From contig JBAJFG010000421.1 of assembly GCA_037903475.1 (NCBI GenBank), forward strand, positions 558,001 through 622,000: a stretch of 64,000 nucleotides of DNA. Reading direction: 5' to 3'. Each line of letters opens with the position of its first letter. Within the stretch, counting starts at the first letter, position 1. Position numbers and translations under genes: made by a program. A model generated the notes under the pieces. It was not told where the DNA came from, did no database searches, and was given only the letters and a program-made list of their open reading frames with translations. Below are positions 58,420 through 64,000 of this stretch, in pieces. Source of the DNA: Ancylostoma caninum. Taxonomy: Eukaryota; Nematoda; Chromadorea; Rhabditida; Ancylostomatidae.

Positions 58420-58813
58420 GGAACTTAAAAACCGTGTTTTGCATGGGATTGAAAGATGCAAATCCCACGACTAAGACATGCAATCATTTAATCAATATCT
58501 AGTTCTATACCACCAATGGTCAAATCCATGCAAAACCTATGCATACCCCTGCAAAACCCAAACATATCCATGCAGAACCCATGCGTCTCCAAAAATCCGA
58601 TGCAAATTCGATACAGAACGTACGAAAAATCCATGCATACTCATGCAAAACCCATGCAAGGTCATGCAAAATCCATGCATATCCATGAGTGTACATTCTA
58701 TTGCCGGTATAGAACTATTGGTTAAAAAAAAACAGTGTTTTGCATGAGCACGTATGTCTTAGTCGTGGGATTTGCATCTTTCAATCTCATGCAAAACACG
58801 GTTTTCAAGTCCC
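58420..58813. mobile_element. TIR element whose interior is an array of its own end motif
   Basis: The arms 58420-58481 and 58752-58813 are inverted copies, about 94 percent alike by eye. Both contain GTGTTTTGCATG and GATGCAAATCCCACGACTAA or its complement. Inside, 58520-58690 is a degenerate minisatellite of CCATGCAAAAC and CCATGCATATCC units, which contain the CATGCAAAAC of the element end. Non-coding. Confidence 0.85.
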
Positions 58814-59229
58814 CTGACTTCTGCCTAGTCTGGTGCTTTGAAATCCAAAGCACGTGGGCTTTCCTTTTTTCCAAACTCCGAGATGGGTAGTTAAACCATA
58901 CTCTCACGCTGACCGCTAACCCTACAAAGTCACTTTTTTTTTCTAAATTGCAGAAGATTGGCTCCCAAAATAAGCGGAGACCCCAGTTTTGTCCCACGCT
59001 TCCTCCACCACACCTCCCCCCTCCCCCCTCTCCATCCGTTGTTAAAAGAATAGAATATTAATAGTGTTGCTATCCCTTTCAGTTTACTACGAGAAGTTTA
59101 CTTCGAGAAACTTTCAACGGCATTTTTCATGATTTAACGTTGAAAGTTCAGATTTATAAGGCTAAACATCAAGACGAATCCATAGCTAATAATTGTTACC
59201 CAGTTTCACACCTATACGTATGTAGCTAC

Positions 59230-59448
59230 TAGTGGCGGGCGCGAAAAGTGGGCGGGAGGGGGGGGGGCGTGGAAAAAAAAGTGGGATCTCCGCCGATTCG
59301 GGGACCCAGATGGAAAATAAAATTAATAAAAATGTCAGTTATAATAATGAACAATAAATAAAAATTATATTAAAAATAACAATAAAAATAAACAATTAAA
59401 AATAAACTAATACAAGATTTCAATTCCCCCCCCCCGCGTCCTCCACTG
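59230..59448. mobile_element. hAT-like MITE, copy 2
   Basis: The ends TAGTGGCGGGCGC and GCGTCCTCCACTG are inverted repeats. A perfect 8-bp duplication, GTAGCTAC, lies at 59222-59229 and 59449-59456. The interior has the same parts as 33181-33443 in opposite orientation: a GGGGACCCAGA purine/pyrimidine stretch and an AT-rich run. A related decayed stretch occurs at about 58925-59030. Confidence 0.92.
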
Positions 59449-59924
59449 GTAGCTACACAATTACAGATTAGCCATATAATTTACTTTTATTGCTTCACTA
59501 ACAGTAAATTGCTCTATCCAATTATCTGTGGGCTTCAATTCCTACAAAAATTAAAAATAAGCTAGATGTTCTCCTTTCAATGCTTATTCATTTATTTGAT
59601 TGCCGTCAATGGTGCGCCGTTAAGATGGAGAAGATGAAAAGAGACAGTAAAGAAAAAAAAAATGAAATAATTGGAACCAGCTAAATAACATAGAAGCCAA
59701 GAAGCTGGAGGAAATCAAGCAAAAATACCTGGTTCTGTAAGAACTAAACCTTGAGCCTCATATAATTTTTGGAACTTTCTGTCAGATTTTGTAATGGTGT
59801 CCTTAAACGGCCGATCGGAAACTTAAATCGCGATAGCTACGTACCTTATTGTGAAATGTAGATGCCTCTTGATTCCGTTCAATCCTTTCTTGCGTTGCGG
59901 CTATTCTTCCTCCTGAATGGGCTA

Positions 59925-60085
59925 GGATTCGTGAACGCATAACCATGCGAAACCATATTGGCTAACCAGCTTTGGCCTCCCACATCTCCTACCATGACGT
60001 AGTCTATACGATAGCCAATCACCGTAACCATCGTTGGTTTGCTTCCTTGACTTGCTTGTTTCATGGATCCCAGTCCAGATGGTCC
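59925..60085. repeat. dispersed foldback repeat (GGTTTGC family), member 2
   Basis: It has CATAACCATGCGAAACCA, CGTAGTCTATACGATAGCCA, CCATCGTTGGTTTGCTTCC and TTTCATGGATCCCAG in the family order. Overlapping 70-110 codon frames here are caused by the repeat. Confidence 0.6.
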
Positions 60086-60359
60086 TTCCAACTTGTTGTC
60101 GCTCCCCCTCGCACCCCGTGTTTCCGTCGGTGGTTTCCAGCTCGTTGTGGATTTCGAATGTGTGTGTGTGTGAGACTAATAAGCGGCACATCTGTTTCAC
60201 ATGCCATTCGACAGCCACTGGCTGTCGCCGCTGCGCATCCACGAAGTCGTTTGTGACCACTCGGCAAACGCCTACGCTATCGTTGTAGCTATAGATTTGA
60301 ATGGAAGAGCTTCAAATATTTGAACACTATCATAGGCATAGCGCAGCTTTTTCTCTGGC

Positions 60360-61300
60360 CTAGGGATTCGCAGCGCCGCTCCGGCGCCACATTGCCCTAA
60401 AAATCGCGGCGATTATCGCATGATTTTCATTTTTCTCACCATTTAGGTGTCTTGCGCCTAAGTTTTGTGGGCAAGGAAAAAAGCTTGAGAAATGCCCCCA
60501 TAAGGTTCTGAAACATGTGTTCTCAGAAAATTGTGGGAAAGTCGCGAAATAGGCGGCTGTTTTTGGCGATAATTGTTCGGTGGGGGCGACGTTCACGCGT
60601 TTCCACAGCAAAAACCACTATGAAAGGCGATAGAGTGGGCGAGCTTGCGGGAAAAAGTGATGTAATAGGAGTTCTCACAGGTTTCTGTGGTGACGTCATA
60701 GTCATAGGGTCGCCACCCACCACGTTGTGTCAGTGAATGACGCGAGATTTCAAGGATTGAACTGAAAGGACTTGTGAGTACATTTCGAGGACTACGGGTG
60801 TAAATAAACTCTTTTTTCGATTTTTTCAGCTCTATTGAGGGCAATGGGTTTCTACCTTTGAATCGCAGCCCGATATCGCATAGGAATGCGATTTCTTCTT
60901 ACTCAAGCGATTGATGAGATAATGTCATGCATCCACCTGATTTCCTGGATGCCTCTGCCATTTTTCTGATTCAGCATTAACAAATCATTCGTTTTCATAT
61001 GACCGCGATATCGCATTGCTACTAACTTTAGCTGAGGAAAAGCCATGTGAGTGGGTCTTCTGGAGAAGTTAGCTCACCTAAATTGAGCTAATGAGCTGCA
61101 AGGTCGTCCGTAGTTAAGCAACACGAGTCGTCCAACACCCGTGAAAGCAGTGAGCCTCTTTTACTTCTTCTCTGGATAGGATAGGGCAGCAAAGTCTGCT
61201 TTTTGAAACTTTGCGTTAGGTTACTAAGCAAATAACCACTATTCAGGCAGTGCGACCCCAGCCACGCCCACTTTTCGAGACCTGGGTCATGGAATTATGA
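60360..61300. other. intergenic, nothing recognised
   Basis: Overlapping short frames around 60360-60850 on both strands lack family motifs. No RNA gene was seen. Confidence 0.4.
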
Positions 61301-61475
61301 ACACGCAATTGATTGAAACCAGACTAGTAAACCAACTTTCATGCTCTATATCTAAGCATTACTAAAGACCATTAACATAATAGCATCATTGACATCAACA
61401 TCTCCGTAATCTATTCCATGACCTATATTGCTATCCATATTTGGTTTGCCTGGCTATGGTTTTAAGAATCCCAGC
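61300..61475. repeat. dispersed foldback repeat (GGTTTGC family), diverged member
   Basis: It has GAAACCAGACTAGTAAACCA, CGTAATCTATTCCATGACC and GGTTTGCCTGGCTATGG then AAGAATCCCAG, in the family order. Confidence 0.5.
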
Positions 61476-61866
61476 GTGGGTGTGTACATATAAGGATAAG
61501 CTTCTTCTTACCTGGAACTGCTGTATTTTGAGCACTAGGGTAATGGGTATGGGCGGGTTACTTCTTACGAACTTGTTAATTATTCAAAGGAGAGGGGCGG
61601 AGCCTATAACCTTGATGTTTTAAGCAGCATGAATACACATGCGTAGTTAATTCCACCTTTAGTAGTGGCTGGTATTTAGGGCATTCCGTGAGTTTTGATC
61701 TTTTGATCTCAAACCTCATCAGAATGCCTGATGGGTCCTTCAATTCTGTGCACCATTAATGCTCCAACGTGTGTTTCCGTTTCGCATGAACCAGATCCGG
61801 CCATACATGTCGTCATTCTAATGGCCTTAGTGAGGCCCGGCCATAGATAGCGGTCATTTTTCTCTC

Positions 61867-62514
61867 TTGTTTTTTTTTTCGCTCTTCCTTTTTTTCGCAC
61901 TCGAATCCTCCATCTATTCGAACCCCGGGCGCGTTGGTGTTGTGTGGCGTTTTCGAAAAACCGGACATCTACCATTTTCACACAGCAGCGCATGTCATCT
62001 ACGAGACGGAGCCGTGTCTTTATTACCGGCTCGACGACTCATCCGATTCGTGTCCTCATTCATCATCAGCCGGCTGCCTGCGGCTCAGCGTCTCCTCGCA
62101 CACCTCTGCACGTCCTCAGTCGTTGTCGTCGCCGTCGTTCCCGCCCTCATGTTGCCAAGTTCGTATGCTAGGAATACAAATTGTCATTGTCCTTCACTCA
62201 CACGCACACATACACATACGTACGTACACATACGCAAAGCAAGTTTGAATCCTTGCGCAACATCGCCGCGACAAAAACCGAAACATACGCCTGAGAGCGG
62301 GAGGTCCCCGCGTGGGAGACTCGAGTTTCCGCCGGGAGTTGACCGGAGGCGGCGCTTTTGTGTCGTATTCTTGTGTGTGTTTTTTGTGTTTCTTTTGTTG
62401 TTTTCACACTCCACACATGCTGTGGGAAAATCCAGGAAGTTCAGGAAGGTCCAGCAAAACTCATTTTACAAGTTGGTACAAATTTCAGATGCATCACTAG
62501 AGAACTGGGTTTGA
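61867..62514 (+). other. 215-codon open frame, doubtful gene or 5' exon/UTR
   Basis: This is the longest open frame in the window. It starts with a run of phenylalanines and leucines, then low-complexity stretches rich in serine, arginine and histidine-threonine (from a CACACATACA run near 62200), and a second hydrophobic run near residues 165-180. I see no domain. The DNA is CG-rich and pyrimidine-rich, so the frame may be open by composition, for example in the 5' UTR or promoter region of a gene running to the right of the window. I do not assign a function. Confidence 0.25.
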
Positions 62515-62862
62515 AGAAGCTCCACTTTTTTACTGGTGTTTCACTTATTTATTTATTAATTTATGTATCTATTCATTTAGTAAATCAGAATGGTGCCCCA
62601 CTTTGCTGATAACATTACCGGTAATTAACTGGATCACAATAACTCTTGGAAAAAGTTGACTTGAAGAAGGGCACCTTCGCTCGCTATCCATCAACTGCTT
62701 TTATGCCGCAATTTCGCTAAGTAAATAAGTAAAAGTAGAAAAAGTAGAGAAAGTATTGGTATTACTACAGTGTTTTCAGAACGATGAAGTTTTTAACATT
62801 AAATAAACAAATAAACATTATCTTGTAGAGTGAAACTACAGCTTTAAGCTGTGCCCTCGGCA

Positions 62863-63604
62863 GGCGAAAACTGTTCCCCGGACCCCACCGAACAATTCTC
62901 GAACTTCTAGGATGGCTGACAGCTTTTCTCTTAAACAATCACTATCGGGAACGATTTCCATTGATGGTTCGGAGACCAGTTCTCGTTTTCCAGAAGCAGC
63001 ATATCTCAAGGAAAGAGCCGCTGTATAATCCACTGAGTGTAGATATGAACTTCTATAGTGACGCTGTAGCACCATTTAAGGAGTATCAGTAGCATTGATA
63101 AACAAGAACTGTTCCCCAGACCGTTTGGAAGACTTTCGAAGCGCTAACATTTTCTTTATTTTGAATTTGCTGACGTCAATCAAAGTATGCGCACTAATGG
63201 CCTGGGGAACAATTCTCGATTTGAAAGTAGGGCGATGATGTTATTCTTGTCCAAGTTCTTTTGGGCGTCTTGAGGTCTTTTTGATGCTCTCACACTCTGA
63301 AGACGCCGTGGGAAAATACACAAGCTCTAAAAAAGGTCCAAAGAACGCTCACAGCATTAACATAAACTTTCAGGACAGAAAAATAGCTCCTTTTACAAAG
63401 TATTCGCTTTTTTTGACGTTTGTGACACCCGACAGCCTTCGCTGATGGTGCGGGGAACAGTTCTCGCTTTTCATAAATGTGTATTATGTCTTTAGGAATA
63501 AGCAGCTACACAACAAATTAGAGCAAATTGAAGTTTCGGAATGAAATTGTAACTCGATCTAAGCGGTATTGGTATTTTTATCAGGCGAAAACTGTTCTCC
63601 AGCC
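62863..63604. repeat. array of seven short motifs in mixed orientation
   Basis: Variants of GGTSYGGGGAACAGTTCTCG occur on the plus strand at 62886 (partial), 62965, 63198 and 63444, and on the minus strand at 62884, 63123 and 63604. Sequence between them is not repeated. The region otherwise shows no gene. Confidence 0.75.
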
Positions 63605-64000
63605 TATTTATCTAACTCTCAAATTAGTGTGACGTCTATCTAAGGATATTTTTATTTGAAATTACTGACTTCGAGCAACCTTCAATGATCGTTCTTCAGC
63701 TACTCAAGCGGAAGTCGGCCAGTGCAATTATGTATGTCGCGAAGGAGCTGTGGGATAATTGATATGCACTTGTGAGAATGTTATTCGCAAACGGACATGA
63801 CCAATGACATGCTGCTATTCATTTCAGCCCTCTATGTTTACAAACCACCACTCGTGAGCACGTAAATGTCCGTCACTTAGTCGCCCGTCGATTTGCTCTG
63901 CTGTAGTTCGTACGTACGTAATTGCGGTCAGGTGGTTTTTCTCGGAGTGTGTCTAGACGGAAGTTGTTAGTGACGCATGGGAATCAAGAAATATTAATGG
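63605..64000. other. right end of window, nothing recognised
   Basis: No gene, RNA or clear repeat was seen. A GTACGTACGTA run lies near 63909. Confidence 0.5.

Noticed and set aside
60160..60171. TG dinucleotide run
   Set aside because: Too short (GTGTGTGTGTGTG) to list as a microsatellite.

Overview
This is a eukaryotic window, most likely from a clade V (strongylid, hookworm-like) nematode. Coding sequence lies in short exons of about 70-190 bp. The recognisable proteins are Golgi-type glycan enzymes of families expanded in nematodes. The spaces between them are filled with mariner/Tc1, hAT-like and TTAA-flanked inverted-repeat elements, foldback DNA and decayed LINEs. I see no operons, CRISPR arrays or bacterial features. 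Most open frames over 60 codons here are chance frames or decayed transposon code.

Three host genes can be supported, all transcribed on the minus strand. Positions 41299-33582 hold a 19-exon gene for a type II membrane protein of the DUF288/STELLO-like glycosyltransferase family. I rebuilt it exon by exon with almost every splice phase agreeing; its 3' end was not found. Positions 29860-25041 and 16443-3204 hold two tandem paralogues of a carbohydrate sulfotransferase (Sulfotransfer_2 fold). They share six-exon structures, and exons 3, 4 and 5 are identical in length (135, 150 and 158 nt). Both use a GC-AG intron between exons 5 and 6. The 3' flank of these genes occurs three times (from 1, from about 20270 and from about 29890), as expected if a flank-plus-gene unit was duplicated in tandem. 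Later transposon insertions made unit 1 about 20 kb and unit 2 about 9.6 kb.

Layout: 1-3.2 kb flank 1 with a decayed tRNA-Thr; 3.2-16.4 kb sulfotransferase copy 1, whose introns hold a LINE, a complete but dead mariner, TTAA elements, a large foldback, a 1.27-kb TIR element and a symmetric motif array centred on a tRNA-like sequence; 17.1-20.2 kb two DNA transposons in the spacer; 20.3-25.0 kb flank 2 with a tRNA-Thr and an inserted 652-bp element; 25.0-29.9 kb sulfotransferase copy 2, with a Tc1/mariner-like insertion in an intron; 29.9-33.4 kb flank 3 and MITEs; 33.6-41.3 kb the DUF288 gene, with an intact-looking tRNA-Thr(CGT) and a pseudo-copy in one intron; 42.3-64 kb no gene I can support, but many repeats: a LINE end, TTAA, hAT-like and TTAGGG-end MITEs, a hammerhead-like motif, long palindromes and a second short-motif array at the right end.

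The sulfotransferases and the DUF288 protein are all predicted Golgi type II enzymes acting on glycans, and they lie in the same orientation. The sequence does not show whether they work in one pathway.
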